DNA of 64,000 bases from CAADGU01 sp964467705 (GCA_964467705.1 CAYXUZ010000003.1:1-64000); one strand, 5' to 3'. Counted from the first letter of the stretch, positions 17,567 to 26,516 are shown. Notes: generated from the sequence alone by a model not told the origin. Made by a program: numbers and translations.

Positions 17567-20500
17567 TCAAACACTAATCACAATTTCATGCTGGCCGGAA
17601 AAGATCAGGCGGCGTTCCAGGCGGCTGATGGTTGATGTGTCCGGTGATTCGGCTACTGCCAGCGAACGGACATATTCCACCCCGGCCACTCCTTCAATCA
17701 GCGCAAACAAATCTGAACGGTACGGTTTACGGCCGAACGCCCACCCTTTGCCTTCTGCCCCGCCTGTGAGCGGATGTAAAAAGCGGGCCAGCGCGGCCTT
17801 CACCGCCTCGCCCACAAAATCGGCCGCTTCCAGGGAGGTGGGCACAATCACGGCCGTCACCGACACCTCAATCCACTCCGGCCCGGCCACCCACACATCA
17901 GCCGTAGCCGCACTGCGCGCCACCAGATACTCTCGCACCTGTTCCACCAGTTCCAGGCTGGGCACCGGGCGCGGGCTGTCACTCTGCGGCACAATGATCA
18001 AGCCCATCACGCCCGCTTCTCTCACATCCCGGTGCTGCGCCAGATCGGTGGGCGTCTCGCCCGGCGTTAGCCATAAATCGAGCGGGCTAAACCGGGGCGG
18101 GATGGTTTTGGCGCGGGCTACCTGTGCTGAGGCAGCAAAGGCCAAATCTTCCAGGTCAACGGCCGTCACCGCCCGGTAACGATGGCGTAAGGCGCGTGGC
18201 CCATAGCGGCGCACACTGTCCAGCGATTGGCGTTCTGCCCCGCCTGCCGCCGCTTCCACATTGGTCACACTGTCTACATAGGCCACACTGGATTTCAACT
18301 GAATAATCGTGCCCGCCGCCCGGTTGCCCCGTTCCCCGCCGCCACTGCGGTAGCTGGCACGGATATTATTTTGTCCGGCAGGGGGCATCATCCCATGACG
18401 GCCGTCGCCAAACAACACCGTCCCCGTGATGCGATCCAGTACATAATGGCGGTCACGCGGGCCAGAGCCGTGAAAATCGGCCACCTCCTGCCAGCGCACC
18501 CAAATCTCGGTCACGTCCCCGGCCGCATCCAGCACCGTTGTCACCTGTGCTGGCGCAATCTCCTCGGCGGGCGGTATGTCTGGTTCGCGGATGGCGATTT
18601 CTTCACCGGTCAGGATATTTTGCTGCGCTAACGGCCACCGTTGGCCGGGGTTGCCATCGCTGGAACCGACAATTTCATCGCGGATCGTCACGGCCTGCCT
18701 GGCCCAGGTACTGTTCGTCAGCATCCGACGCAGGCGCGGCGACACCGGGAAATGCCCCTCGCGCCAGCGTGCCCGCAGCCAAAACAATTCCTGCCCAAAC
18801 AGGTGACGGGCGGTCAGCCCTTTGGGGCCAACAAAGCGGATGAGGCCACGGCCGTCAAACGCATTCGTCTCATCAACCACTCCCAACCGGCTCCAGCCCT
18901 GGCCGCTGCTGTATTCCCAACTCACCTGTGGCGGCGGGTCTTCCAGGGCCGCTTCAAAAATAGCCGGAATGACGGCCTCCGGCGGCGGCGGTTCCACCTG
19001 GGCATACAGGGAAACAGAACGGTTATCAAAAGGACGGTCAAAACCGAGATAAAGAGTAGGCTGATGGTCGGCCGTTGGCGTAAAAGGGACAAACAATGTT
19101 TGCGCGGTGTTGGCCGATGTGTGATCCACATAGGCAAAATCATTCAGGCTCACACAGGCAGAGAGGCTGAAGCGGGTGGTGTTGGAAACGTCAAAATGCA
19201 AGGTGGTGATGAGCGGCGGTTTATAACTGGCGGCCACGAGCCGATAGGCAGTGATGTTCTGGCCGCTGATGTTGATGGTATACGCTTCGTAACTGGCGGC
19301 CGCACCATAATCCCCAATCACAATGCGGGCACGCAGCCAGTGATCTTCCACGCCATTGACGACATTGGCAACGGCCGTGCCCGGCAACTTAAATTGCACG
19401 CCGCCGCTGCCCGGTTGTACCGTCAGCGCACGGGTGCTGTCGCGGAAGTCGTAGCCGGTCTGCCCCACCCGGTCGCTGGCATTGCTGCTGCGGCCAAGCT
19501 GTTCCCAGATACGGCCGTTCCAAAATTCCCAGGCCAACGTCACCCCGGAACTACCGGCCACCCCGACTGCGCCCAATGTCACGTTGAGCACCACCAGGTC
19601 GCCCGGTTGTGCCCCGCCTGTGTTGAGTACCGCGCCGTAGGCCAGATAAAAGGCGTCGTTAAAGCGGGGCGTCTCGCCAAAGGGGTAAAAATCCTTGCTC
19701 ATGTCCAGCGTCAGGCTGTTGGTGAAGCCAGTATCGGCCAGCAAGGGCGGCCGCACGCCCGGCAGGCTGAGGTGGATGCGGCTCAGTTCAGGCAGCCGCC
19801 ACTGTTCGCTGATGGTGATACCAGCGACTTGCGGCGGTGTGGTGTAACTTCCAGCCGTGACCGTCACGCGCAGCCAACGGCCGCTGGCGTTGCGATACAA
19901 CCCCACGCCCCAGCCGCCATCGGCCGGAACGTAGAAGCGAACACGACCGTTTTGTGTCAGCCCGGCCGTACCATCGTTTACCCCCTCCAATGGCGTCCAG
20001 GTGGCATTGCCGCCCCCGGTTGTCCGCAAGTAGTCCCATTGCAGGCGTAGGCCAGAACCCGCGCCCGCCGTCGCCAGCGATATGTCCAGTTCCACCAGCG
20101 CCCCCCGCCGGGCAAACGCATGTTCGCCATTGAGGTAGAAGAGGGTGGCACGGCCGTCGGCCCCAAACGGATAAAAGGGCGGGGCATACGGTACCGGGTT
20201 GGCCGCGCCGGTCGCCGTCGCTTCGGGGGGCATTGCCGGGCGGGGCGGCGGCAGGGGCAGCGCCAGTTGCAGCCGCAGCCAACCCCCCTTCACACCGTTC
20301 ACCGTTCCGGCAGCCAGTTTGGGAATCTGGCGCAGCGTCACCGGCCAGATGTCGTTGGTAATCACACCCGGCTGCACATTTTCTGGCAGGACATCATGCC
20401 AGGTTTCTTCTTGCAAATAGGCCCAGGTCAGGGGCAGGCGGCGCAGCCGTTCCACCTCCGGGCCGGTGAAATGCACGGTCACATCGGTGGCCGCTTCCAG

Positions 20501-21061
20501 ATTGAGCAGCATATCGGCGGCCAGGTAGAGAGCATGAACCATCGGCTCATTCCCGGCAAAGGCGGGGAAAGGGGCGTCAATCTCACCCAGGGCGTTGGCG
20601 GTGTAACGGCCGTACCTGTCCATATCCTCCAACGGGGCAAAATCGCGGGCCACCACCTGGGCCAGTTGCGAGCGTGTCACCAGCAAATCATGCTCGGTCT
20701 CAAAAACCACCTCGTCCTCTTCTCCCTCTTCGGGCGGGGCGGCCACCTGTGTCCGCGCCGGTACCAGCCCATCCACCGGGCTACCCGCCGCCAACTGGAA
20801 GGTGAGGGGCACACGGGCCGGCTGTGGTGGCGTGATTTGCGTGCCGATCAGGTCGAGGAAGGCCAGGAATGTTTTGTCTGGAGCCTGGTTCAGCCGGTCA
20901 ACGATGATTTCGGCGTAACGGCCGAAGATGCGGATGAGTGCGCCGCCCGCGTCCAGGTTGTCGGCTGGTTGGGGCTGCCAGCCGCTCATTTGCTGCGCCA
21001 GCGCCTCCGTCTGGGCGACGATCTGGTCGTAGGTGCGGGGGTCAATTGGGGGAGAGGACAT
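17567..21061 (-). CDS. Large baseplate assembly protein (Afp11/TIGR02243-like)
   Basis: The 1164-residue protein opens with PPIDPRTYDQIVAQTEALAQ and DNLDAGGALIRIFGRYAEII, a signature of the putative baseplate assembly family seen in eCIS loci. The middle contains several beta-sandwich-like segments around WLRLQLALPL and WEYSSGQGWSRL, and the C-terminal 300 residues are gpJ-like (RHRYRAVTAVDLEDLAFAAS). It is longer than T4 gp6 but normal for Afp11-type proteins. It should form the inner baseplate wedge. Many T-A-V and R-P steps coincide with ACGGCCGT sites. Confidence 0.9.
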   Translation of the reverse strand: MSSPPIDPRTYDQIVAQTEALAQQMSGWQPQPADNLDAGGALIRIFGRYAEIIVDRLNQAPDKTFLAFLDLIGTQITPPQPARVPLTFQLAAGSPVDGLVPARTQVAAPPEEGEEDEVVFETEHDLLVTRSQLAQVVARDFAPLEDMDRYGRYTANALGEIDAPFPAFAGNEPMVHALYLAADMLLNLEAATDVTVHFTGPEVERLRRLPLTWAYLQEETWHDVLPENVQPGVITNDIWPVTLRQIPKLAAGTVNGVKGGWLRLQLALPLPPPRPAMPPEATATGAANPVPYAPPFYPFGADGRATLFYLNGEHAFARRGALVELDISLATAGAGSGLRLQWDYLRTTGGGNATWTPLEGVNDGTAGLTQNGRVRFYVPADGGWGVGLYRNASGRWLRVTVTAGSYTTPPQVAGITISEQWRLPELSRIHLSLPGVRPPLLADTGFTNSLTLDMSKDFYPFGETPRFNDAFYLAYGAVLNTGGAQPGDLVVLNVTLGAVGVAGSSGVTLAWEFWNGRIWEQLGRSSNASDRVGQTGYDFRDSTRALTVQPGSGGVQFKLPGTAVANVVNGVEDHWLRARIVIGDYGAAASYEAYTINISGQNITAYRLVAASYKPPLITTLHFDVSNTTRFSLSACVSLNDFAYVDHTSANTAQTLFVPFTPTADHQPTLYLGFDRPFDNRSVSLYAQVEPPPPEAVIPAIFEAALEDPPPQVSWEYSSGQGWSRLGVVDETNAFDGRGLIRFVGPKGLTARHLFGQELFWLRARWREGHFPVSPRLRRMLTNSTWARQAVTIRDEIVGSSDGNPGQRWPLAQQNILTGEEIAIREPDIPPAEEIAPAQVTTVLDAAGDVTEIWVRWQEVADFHGSGPRDRHYVLDRITGTVLFGDGRHGMMPPAGQNNIRASYRSGGGERGNRAAGTIIQLKSSVAYVDSVTNVEAAAGGAERQSLDSVRRYGPRALRHRYRAVTAVDLEDLAFAASAQVARAKTIPPRFSPLDLWLTPGETPTDLAQHRDVREAGVMGLIIVPQSDSPRPVPSLELVEQVREYLVARSAATADVWVAGPEWIEVSVTAVIVPTSLEAADFVGEAVKAALARFLHPLTGGAEGKGWAFGRKPYRSDLFALIEGVAGVEYVRSLAVAESPDTSTISRLERRLIFSGQHEIVISV

Positions 21062-21064
21062 AAT

Positions 21065-21128
21065 GATTTAGTGATCTAGTGATTTAGTGTTTAGGTGGTC
21101 AGGTAATTACCCAATTACTCAATTATGG
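21065..21128. repeat. Junction repeat of GATTTAGTG/TAATTAC words
   Basis: GATTTAGTGATCTAGTGATTTAGTG is followed by AGGTAATTACCCAATTACTC. It is an imperfect, partly tandem element between the Afp11-like and gp25 genes. Confidence 0.6.
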
Positions 21129-21130
21129 TT

Positions 21131-21526
21131 TTACGACGATTCTTCCAGATAAAACGGATAGACCAGGTTGAAGCGGCTGTTGGTGGAGCGGACGGCATAG
21201 CTGATTTCGATGAGCAGGACGTTGGGCTGGTCGGCGTCGGGGTAGGCGCTGACGTTTAGCACGTCTATGCGTGGTTCCCAGATGGTGAGGGCTTCGGTCA
21301 CGGCCGTCGCCACCTCTCCGGCCGTGCGGGCATTGTTCACGGCAAACACCAGGTCATGCAGCCCGCAGCCAAACTCCGGCGACATCACCCGTTCGCCAGG
21401 GCTGGTGCCCAGGATCGTCCAGATGGATTGCTGGATGCTGGTTTCGTGGTAGGCGAGTTGGATACGGCCGTTGCCATCCAACTGCACCGGAAAATGCCAG
21501 CCTGTACCTAAAAAATTATTGCTCAT
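21131..21526 (-). CDS. gp25/GPW-family baseplate protein
   Basis: The 131-residue protein begins MSNNFLGTGWHFPVQLDGNG; a start ten codons upstream is possible but adds nothing family-like. The fold is marked by GTGWHFP, the SIWTILGTSPGERVMSPEFG motif and the NLVYPFYLE end. GPW/gp25 proteins form the sheath-initiating ring of the baseplate and are often lysozyme-like in fold. Order and size match Afp9. Confidence 0.92.
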   Translation of the reverse strand: MSNNFLGTGWHFPVQLDGNGRIQLAYHETSIQQSIWTILGTSPGERVMSPEFGCGLHDLVFAVNNARTAGEVATAVTEALTIWEPRIDVLNVSAYPDADQPNVLLIEISYAVRSTNSRFNLVYPFYLEESS

Positions 21527-21565
21527 AGTCGTAATGGCTGTGGCCGGTGTCCCCACCGTGCCACA

Positions 21566-21964
21566 CTACCCAATCATCACCGTCCCAACCGCAATCACTT
21601 TCCCGTTTGGTAAATCGGCCGGGTCATTGCAGGTGAGCGCGGTGTCGCCGTTGCGGGCGGCCGCTTTGCCGTTAATCATCACCGATGTACTGCCCATCTG
21701 AATGGTGGCCTTGTTACTGGGCGGCTTTTGGAAGCTGACACCAGGGGCCGTGGGCACGTGCGGTGGACTGTTATCGGCCGTGCTGCCGACGACGGCCGCC
21801 GGTTTGCCCATAATCTTCACATCACTGCTCAGTCCACCGTTCAGCATCCCGCTAAACGGGTGGGGCATGGGCGTGGGCACCGCCCCGGACGGCGACGGTA
21901 CCAACACGATATGCGTGTCCACCGCCACAATTTGATCACCCTGTTTGGCTGCTGGTTGTCCCAT
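21566..21964 (-). CDS. PAAR-like spike tip protein
   Basis: The 132-residue product begins MGQPAAKQGDQIVAVDTH, with AGGAAAAC just upstream. An upstream in-frame extension lies inside a repeat and is rejected. Repeated short Gly/Pro turns (PHPFSGMLNGGLSSDVKIMG and SVMINGKAAARNGD) with scattered His and Cys residues fit a PAAR-like conical tip that sharpens the gp5 spike. The length agrees with PAAR-like eCIS proteins (Afp10 position). Confidence 0.88.
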   Translation of the reverse strand: MGQPAAKQGDQIVAVDTHIVLVPSPSGAVPTPMPHPFSGMLNGGLSSDVKIMGKPAAVVGSTADNSPPHVPTAPGVSFQKPPSNKATIQMGSTSVMINGKAAARNGDTALTCNDPADLPNGKVIAVGTVMIG

Positions 21965-21974
21965 ATGTTTTCCT

Positions 21975-22030
21975 GGTTGCAAGTAGCAGGTTGCAGGTTG
22001 CAAGTCACTTGCCACTTGCTACTTGCAACC
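21975..22030. repeat. Junction hairpin of GCAAGT/GCAGGT words
   Basis: GGTTGCAAGTAGCAGGT pairs with ACTTGCTACTTGCAACC, with extra tandem GTTGCAG words inside the loop. It lies between the PAAR and gp5 genes. The repeat at 62089-62150 uses the same words. Confidence 0.88.
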
Positions 22031-22036
22031 GCTTTC

Positions 22037-22678
22037 TCAGTTAATCTGCACCATCTGCCCTTTGATGGTCATTTGTGGGCCAGCTTTGATCTCCATATTT
22101 TTGCTGGCCTCTAATTTCACGGCATCGGTGGAGGTGATTTCCACCCCTTTGCCGCTTAAAATGAGCTTGCCTTTGCTGGACTTGATGGTGATGTCGGCAT
22201 CGGCCATGATGGTGATGCTGTTCTCTTTGGTGTTCACCACCAGGCTGTTTTTGCCGCTTTTGTCCAGGATTTCGATCTTTTCCGCGCCGTCGGTGTCATC
22301 CAGGCGAATGATGTGGCCGCTGCGTGATTTGAGGGTGCGCATGTTGTTTTTGCCATCGCTGTTCGATTCCGGCGGTTTGTCTTTGCCGTTCCAGAGTGCG
22401 CCCAAGACGTAAGGGAATTCGGCCATGCCATGTTCAAAGGCGACCAGGACTTCATCATCTACTTCCGGCAAGAAATACAGACCGCGCTCTTTACCGGCCA
22501 TGGGCGCGGCCACTCTGGCCCAATGGCTCTCGTCCTGGTCAGAGAGCCAGGGGAAGCGCACCTTCACCCGCCCCATGCCGTCCGGGTCCTGGTTGTTGGT
22601 GACAATGCCCACCGTAACGCCGTAGAAGCGGTCGGTGGCCTGGGATGATGGGGTGAATACCTCTGAAAAAAGTTCCAT
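22037..22678 (-). CDS. gp5/baseplate V-like spike protein
   Basis: The 213-residue protein begins MELFSEVFTPSSQ; the TTG two codons upstream is a possible alternative. Residues 20-100 form an OB-fold of the phage baseplate V/VgrG type: YGVTVGIVTNNQDPDGMGRV, then RVKVRFPWLSDQDESHWARV and VLVAFEHGM. The C-terminal half is a beta-helix-like region with short repeats (ITIMADADITIKSSKGKLIL). It forms the membrane-piercing needle on which the PAAR tip sits. It is encoded separately from the gpD-like hub, whereas VgrG proteins fuse the two. Confidence 0.93.
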   Translation of the reverse strand: MELFSEVFTPSSQATDRFYGVTVGIVTNNQDPDGMGRVKVRFPWLSDQDESHWARVAAPMAGKERGLYFLPEVDDEVLVAFEHGMAEFPYVLGALWNGKDKPPESNSDGKNNMRTLKSRSGHIIRLDDTDGAEKIEILDKSGKNSLVVNTKENSITIMADADITIKSSKGKLILSGKGVEITSTDAVKLEASKNMEIKAGPQMTIKGQMVQIN

Positions 22679-22683
22679 AAGCA

Positions 22684-22711
22684 ATCAAAGATTTCGCAGA
22701 TTACGCAGATT
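22684..22711. repeat. Single arm of the ATCAAAGATTACGCAGATT repeat
   Basis: ATCAAAGATTTCGCAGATTACGC repeats the arm word of copies 1, 2 and 3 but lacks the second arm. It precedes the gp5 start. Confidence 0.7.
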
Positions 22712-22751
22712 GAAGATTTCCATACCGATTACCGACAACCGACTACCAGCA

Positions 22752-23810
22752 TCAGGTTGCATTGCGGCGGACGGTGAAGCGTGTCTGAAAGCCCTGGTTG
22801 GGGGTGAGGCTGTGGGTCACGGCCGTCACATAATACAATCCGCTAAATTTGTCCCCGGCCTCCTCAATTTTGATTACCATTCCGGCGCGCAGATCGGCTG
22901 TGCCCAGGCAGAGACCGTCCCCTTCGATATAGGTCAGGGCCATATCATTGAACTGGCCCAACGCCATCTGGTCTGCTTCCGCTTTGCTGAAAACGGGGGC
23001 GGACACACTGGCGGCGCTGCTCTTGCCAAAGGCGCTTTTGGTCGCTTTGGGGCCGCTGGTAACACCGCCCATCGTACTGCTTTCCTGCCCGGTGGCCGAT
23101 TTGCCCAGGATTTCCTTTTTTTGTTTGGGATCCCAGCCGCGCACAATCACCTCATCCACCTGAGATACGGTAGTCAGGCGGGGGAAAAATTCAATGACAT
23201 CTTTGCCCAGTGAAAAGGTCATCGCGCTGCCTTTGCTATGCTGGTGCGGCTGGAAATAAAGGGTCTTCTCGGCCACAAATACTTCATAGCCAATGCGGGC
23301 CGCCCGCTGCTGCAAAAATTCCATGTCCGTCTGGTTGTGCTGCAAGACGTATTCCAACGTCACTTTGCTGTCCGTCGTTTTGGCGCGCAGCCCGGATTGT
23401 TGGGCAATCTGGCTGGCAATGGCGCTGTCTTTTATCTGGGCGAAGGAACGAGTCTTACGGCCGCGAAAGAGCCGGTGACGGTGATCCAGGCCGCGCACGA
23501 TGACGGTGGGCGGTTCGTCAGCCTCAAACTGCGGTTCCAGGCTGGTAATCTCGCCGACGCAGATTTTCTTGAGTTGATCCACGTATCCCATCCAGATTTC
23601 CACTTCATTACCAGGCGCAAAAAGATTGTCGTCCGACCAGGTGTATTTCAGTGCCGCCATGTCCCAGTTGCGCAGGTGAATGGTGAACATGCTGGCCGCG
23701 TTCAGGTCTTCATGCACGGCCGTCGAGATGACATCGGCCAAAATGGTGCGGGAAATTTCACGGCCGTTGACCGTAATACCAATATCGGGGACGATGTTTT
23801 CCTGTGGCAT
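22752..23810 (-). CDS. gpD-like baseplate hub protein (VgrG N-terminal/late control D family)
   Basis: The 352-residue protein starts MPQENIVPDIGITVNG. The hub fold is marked by SMFTIHLRNWD, GNEVEIWMGY, VRGLDHRHRLFRGRKTRSFA and the EFLQQRAARIGYEVFV motif typical of gp27/gpD. It should form the trimeric hub between the tube and the gp5-like spike. The neighbouring spike gene is the next one transcribed, so hub and spike are separate chains. Confidence 0.92.
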   Translation of the reverse strand: MPQENIVPDIGITVNGREISRTILADVISTAVHEDLNAASMFTIHLRNWDMAALKYTWSDDNLFAPGNEVEIWMGYVDQLKKICVGEITSLEPQFEADEPPTVIVRGLDHRHRLFRGRKTRSFAQIKDSAIASQIAQQSGLRAKTTDSKVTLEYVLQHNQTDMEFLQQRAARIGYEVFVAEKTLYFQPHQHSKGSAMTFSLGKDVIEFFPRLTTVSQVDEVIVRGWDPKQKKEILGKSATGQESSTMGGVTSGPKATKSAFGKSSAASVSAPVFSKAEADQMALGQFNDMALTYIEGDGLCLGTADLRAGMVIKIEEAGDKFSGLYYVTAVTHSLTPNQGFQTRFTVRRNAT

Positions 23811-23824
23811 TTTTCCATCAAATC

Positions 23825-23884
23825 ATCAAAGATTACGCAGATTTCACCGATTCTTTTATCTGCGTAATCTGCGTAATCTTTGAT
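23825..23884. repeat. Inverted repeat ATCAAAGATTACGCAGATT, copy 3
   Basis: Arms at 23825-23843 and 23866-23884 are perfect complements. It lies between the LysM adaptor and hub genes. Confidence 0.92.
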
Positions 23885-23892
23885 AAAAAATC

Positions 23893-24687
23893 TCAGGTCG
23901 GTCGTAACGCCGGAATGAGCAACGTCATGCCGGGCGTCAGCAGGCGCGGGTTTAGGATGCCATTGGCCTGGGCGATGTGCCGCCAGAGGGTGGGGTCGTC
24001 ATAGTGAGCGGCGGCGATGCTTTGCAGCGTCTCGTGGCGGCGCACCACATGGGTCTTGGGCACATCGGCCGAATGGAGTTCCCCGACCTTCGCTGCGTGC
24101 GTAAAATACTCCACAAAGGAACAATCCAACGTGGCCCGCACGGGACGGCCGTCCGGCATNNNNNNNNNNAACATGGTGTACTTTTCCGACAGCGAAGTCA
24201 GCACCCCTTTGAACAGGTCTACTTCGCCCCAACGGAGCTTACAGATAGGCGGGCGGTGCAGTTCCGTGTTCACCTGGGCCAGCGCGGCAATCTGGTCGGT
24301 GTACTCTTTCACATTGGTCGCTTCCGGCGAGGCGGTGAACGGGTTGGTAGGGATGAGTAAATCTTTGGCCATCTTGCCTAACGACAAACTACCGCCCCGC
24401 GCTTCATATGTATCAAAAAAGAGGGTGACGGAGAGGGTGCGCGCGGCCGTGCTGCGAAATTCCTGTTTCGCCAGGGTAGTTTTGGAACCAACGGCGGCCA
24501 CGCCCTTGCTTTTCCACTTCACATCACGGCTGATGGTGAATTCGTTGGGGTTAAACAGGGCCTCAATCGAACCGTTGAAAAGGTTTTTGCGCGTTTTTTC
24601 ATAGCGAATCACGAGCTTTTCCAGCCCACCATTGAGGCTGCCTGCGCCCACAATTTCGGCGGCAAGTTTGGCAGGGTTTAAGGCCAT
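23893..24687 (-). CDS. LysM-domain tube-baseplate adaptor (Afp7/CIS tube protein type; interrupted by assembly gap)
   Basis: About 261-264 residues, with 10 N bases near residue 173. The N-terminal ALFNPNEFTISRDVKWKSKG and the middle RTLSVTLFFDTYEA are typical of eCIS adaptor proteins. The C-terminal LysM motif spans VVRRHETLQSIAAAHYDDPT and the NGILNPRLLTPGMTLLIP stretch. LysM proteins connect the hub to the inner tube. The gap falls in YTM....MPDGRPV; relatives usually read YTxFxPDG, so the true missing sequence may be about one base rather than ten. The gene overlaps the preceding gene by 10 bases, implying coupled translation. Confidence 0.87.
   Translation of the reverse strand: MALNPAKLAAEIVGAGSLNGGLEKLVIRYEKTRKNLFNGSIEALFNPNEFTISRDVKWKSKGVAAVGSKTTLAKQEFRSTAARTLSVTLFFDTYEARGGSLSLGKMAKDLLIPTNPFTASPEATNVKEYTDQIAALAQVNTELHRPPICKLRWGEVDLFKGVLTSLSEKYTMXXXXMPDGRPVRATLDCSFVEYFTHAAKVGELHSADVPKTHVVRRHETLQSIAAAHYDDPTLWRHIAQANGILNPRLLTPGMTLLIPALRPT
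24160..24169. other. Assembly gap of 10 N
   Basis: Ten unresolved bases lie inside the LysM adaptor gene. The flanks (TACACCATGTT and ATGCCGGAC on the minus strand) would join in a family-consistent frame if only one base were missing. Confidence 0.95.
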
Positions 24688-25871
24688 ATTGTTTTCCCCC
24701 GGCGTTCGCCTTCCACCGCCAGTTTGCGCAGGAAGCGGCGGTGGACTTTTTCGACCAGTTCATCCATATCAATCTGTGTATCCGTTGTTTCGCCCCCATC
24801 ATCTGCCTGGGTATCAGTCACGGCCGTCTCCCCTTCTCCCTTTACCCGCTGGATCACACTGTTCGTTTGCACCACCCGGTTAGGTGCGGGTTTAGCGGCT
24901 GGTCGGGGCACGGCCGTGTCCGCTGCCACCCGTTGAATCACGCTCCCCATTGGGCCACCCGCAGGGCCACCCATGGGCTGTGCCAATGGCGTGGCGGGCG
25001 GTGGATTGACGGCCGTTGCCTGCGCTTGCACCAGCGGCAAAGGGGTGTGGGCACGGCCGTTGCTGGCCCCATTCCCTGCCGGCGATGACATTTTGACCGG
25101 CGTCACAATGGGCGGCGAAGGGATTTTGGTCTGTGGTAAATCCGGGGCAGCAATGGTTGGTAGCCCAGAGGCGGCCACACGCACCATCGGCAAAACAGGC
25201 GTGATGGGGTTAGGGGACGGCCGTTCCCTATCTTTGCGCTCCGGCATTGAAATCGCTGGCGGGGGGATGGGTACGGCTGTCTGGCTGCTGGTGACGGCCG
25301 TTTCTCTCCTGGTTGGGGCCGGGTGGGAGATGGGTGGTTTAGCCGGTTGTGCCGGGTGCGTTGCTTGAGCAATGGCTCTAACCACCGGCAGCGGCTTGGG
25401 CAATTCTATGGGTGCAGGCATGGGGGAAACGGCCGTATGGCTGCCTGTGTGCGCCGTCGTAGATGGCTGAATGGAGGTGGGCACGGCCGTACTGCTTTGT
25501 TTGGCAGACATTGTTGTTGGCGTATCCAGCAAGATGGTCGGCGGCAAATCGGCGGGCACGGCCGTTGCTTGGGCAGTCACGATGGGTAATGGTTGTTTAG
25601 CAGCAGGAGTGGGGACGGCCGTTACGCTGTCTGGCATCACCGGCAATGGTTCGGCGTACACGATGGGCGGCAACTGTGCCTGCATTGCCATGACAGCCGC
25701 ATACCGACGGGCCACTTCGTCAGACAGGGGTGGCGTGTTGAATTGGGTCAGGCGCACGGCCGTAGCCCGTGCCCGCGCCAGCCGCACCACACCCGGCTGT
25801 TCGCCCCGTTGCCACAGCCATTCGGCCCAGGCCATATTTCGCTCATCCACTACATCTTCTGTTTCACGCAT
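24678..25871 (-). CDS. Pro/Thr/Ala-rich eCIS protein with basic C-terminal helix
   Basis: The 397-residue protein begins MRETEDVVDERNMAWAEWLW; a longer frame reaches into the upstream repeat and is rejected. Residues 1-60 look folded (RGEQPGVVRLARARATAVRL). Residues 70-345 are Pro/Thr/Ala/Val-rich and disordered with no hydrophobic segment. The last 45 residues form a charged helix, MDELVEKVHRRFLRKLAVEG. This arrangement of a disordered linker with a conserved end recurs in eCIS loci between tube and LysM genes. Its role is unknown: it could be a ruler or a cargo-loading linker. Its many TAVP steps coincide with ACGGCCGT. Confidence 0.7.
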   Translation of the reverse strand: MRETEDVVDERNMAWAEWLWQRGEQPGVVRLARARATAVRLTQFNTPPLSDEVARRYAAVMAMQAQLPPIVYAEPLPVMPDSVTAVPTPAAKQPLPIVTAQATAVPADLPPTILLDTPTTMSAKQSSTAVPTSIQPSTTAHTGSHTAVSPMPAPIELPKPLPVVRAIAQATHPAQPAKPPISHPAPTRRETAVTSSQTAVPIPPPAISMPERKDRERPSPNPITPVLPMVRVAASGLPTIAAPDLPQTKIPSPPIVTPVKMSSPAGNGASNGRAHTPLPLVQAQATAVNPPPATPLAQPMGGPAGGPMGSVIQRVAADTAVPRPAAKPAPNRVVQTNSVIQRVKGEGETAVTDTQADDGGETTDTQIDMDELVEKVHRRFLRKLAVEGERRGKTIWP

Positions 25872-25883
25872 TTCTGATTTTTC

Positions 25884-25958
25884 AACCGCGGAGAACGCAG
25901 AGGACGCGGAGTTTTTTCCTTTTAACAAATCTCTGCGCTCTCCGCGATCTCTGCGGTT
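25884..25958. repeat. Junction hairpin of GCGGAG/CTCCGC words
   Basis: AACCGCGGAGAACGCAGAGG and the facing CTCTGCGCTCTCCGCGATCT are imperfect complements between the tube and Pro-rich genes. Confidence 0.82.
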
Positions 25959-25970
25959 AAACAAGTTCTT

Positions 25971-26498
25971 TTAGAAAAACGCCTGGGCAATGCCGAGTGC
26001 CTGCCCTAATATCGGTTTGGTAATGCCTTCGTGTACCAGTTCAATGGATTCAAAAATCACTTCGCTGCTGTCCGCCTTAAATTGCGGCCCCGTCCACTTC
26101 ACCGGGTAGGCGTTGAAAAAGTTCCACCACATCACTGGAATGGAGCGAGCATCCAGCAGCATGATGGTGCCGCTTTTGCGCTGAATGACTCCCTGGGTGA
26201 CGTTGTAATACCAGTTCCAGAGGGTAGACACGGCCGTGACTCCATGCGTCAGCACCAGATTGGGCGATGTGGATTGAGACGGTAGCTTATGCACAAAATG
26301 ATTCACGCCGCCCTCGCGGTACTCCTCCGTCTCCACCTCGCTCTCCAGGCCAGACGCCTCTGTAAAACCACCCACCAGCAGCGCTTCAATCTCAATGGCA
26401 AATTTAAAGCCCTGGTACGGGTCAAACCGAAACCCGGCCGCGCTCGCGCCCATGCCCAATGCTGTACTCAGTCCCAGACCGATACCTGTTGATCGCAT
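25971..26498 (-). CDS. Inner tube protein, gp19 family (tube 2)
   Basis: The 175-residue protein begins MRSTGIGLGLSTALG, an N-terminal extension absent from the other tube protein. GFRFDPYQGFKFAIEIEALL, GFTEASGLESEVETEEYREG and ARSIPVMWWNFFNAYPVKWT identify the gp19/Afp1/Afp5 tube family, here in a divergent form. In such systems the second tube protein often caps or starts the tube at the baseplate. It shares the GLESE..YREG signature with the product at 27205. Confidence 0.92.
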   Translation of the reverse strand: MRSTGIGLGLSTALGMGASAAGFRFDPYQGFKFAIEIEALLVGGFTEASGLESEVETEEYREGGVNHFVHKLPSQSTSPNLVLTHGVTAVSTLWNWYYNVTQGVIQRKSGTIMLLDARSIPVMWWNFFNAYPVKWTGPQFKADSSEVIFESIELVHEGITKPILGQALGIAQAFF

Positions 26499-26516
26499 CT
26501 TTCTCGTTGCCTTTAT

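Noticed and set aside
18641..20050. 469-aa plus-strand ORF opposite the Afp11-like gene
   Set aside because: It is a shadow of the minus-strand baseplate gene; composition is Arg/Gly/Ala-rich with no domain.
20120..21079. 319-aa plus-strand ORF
   Set aside because: Antisense to the start of the Afp11-like gene, no recognisable domain.
15776..23884. CRISPR array
   Set aside because: Repeats are inverted, few, and separated by kilobases of genes rather than by equal spacers.
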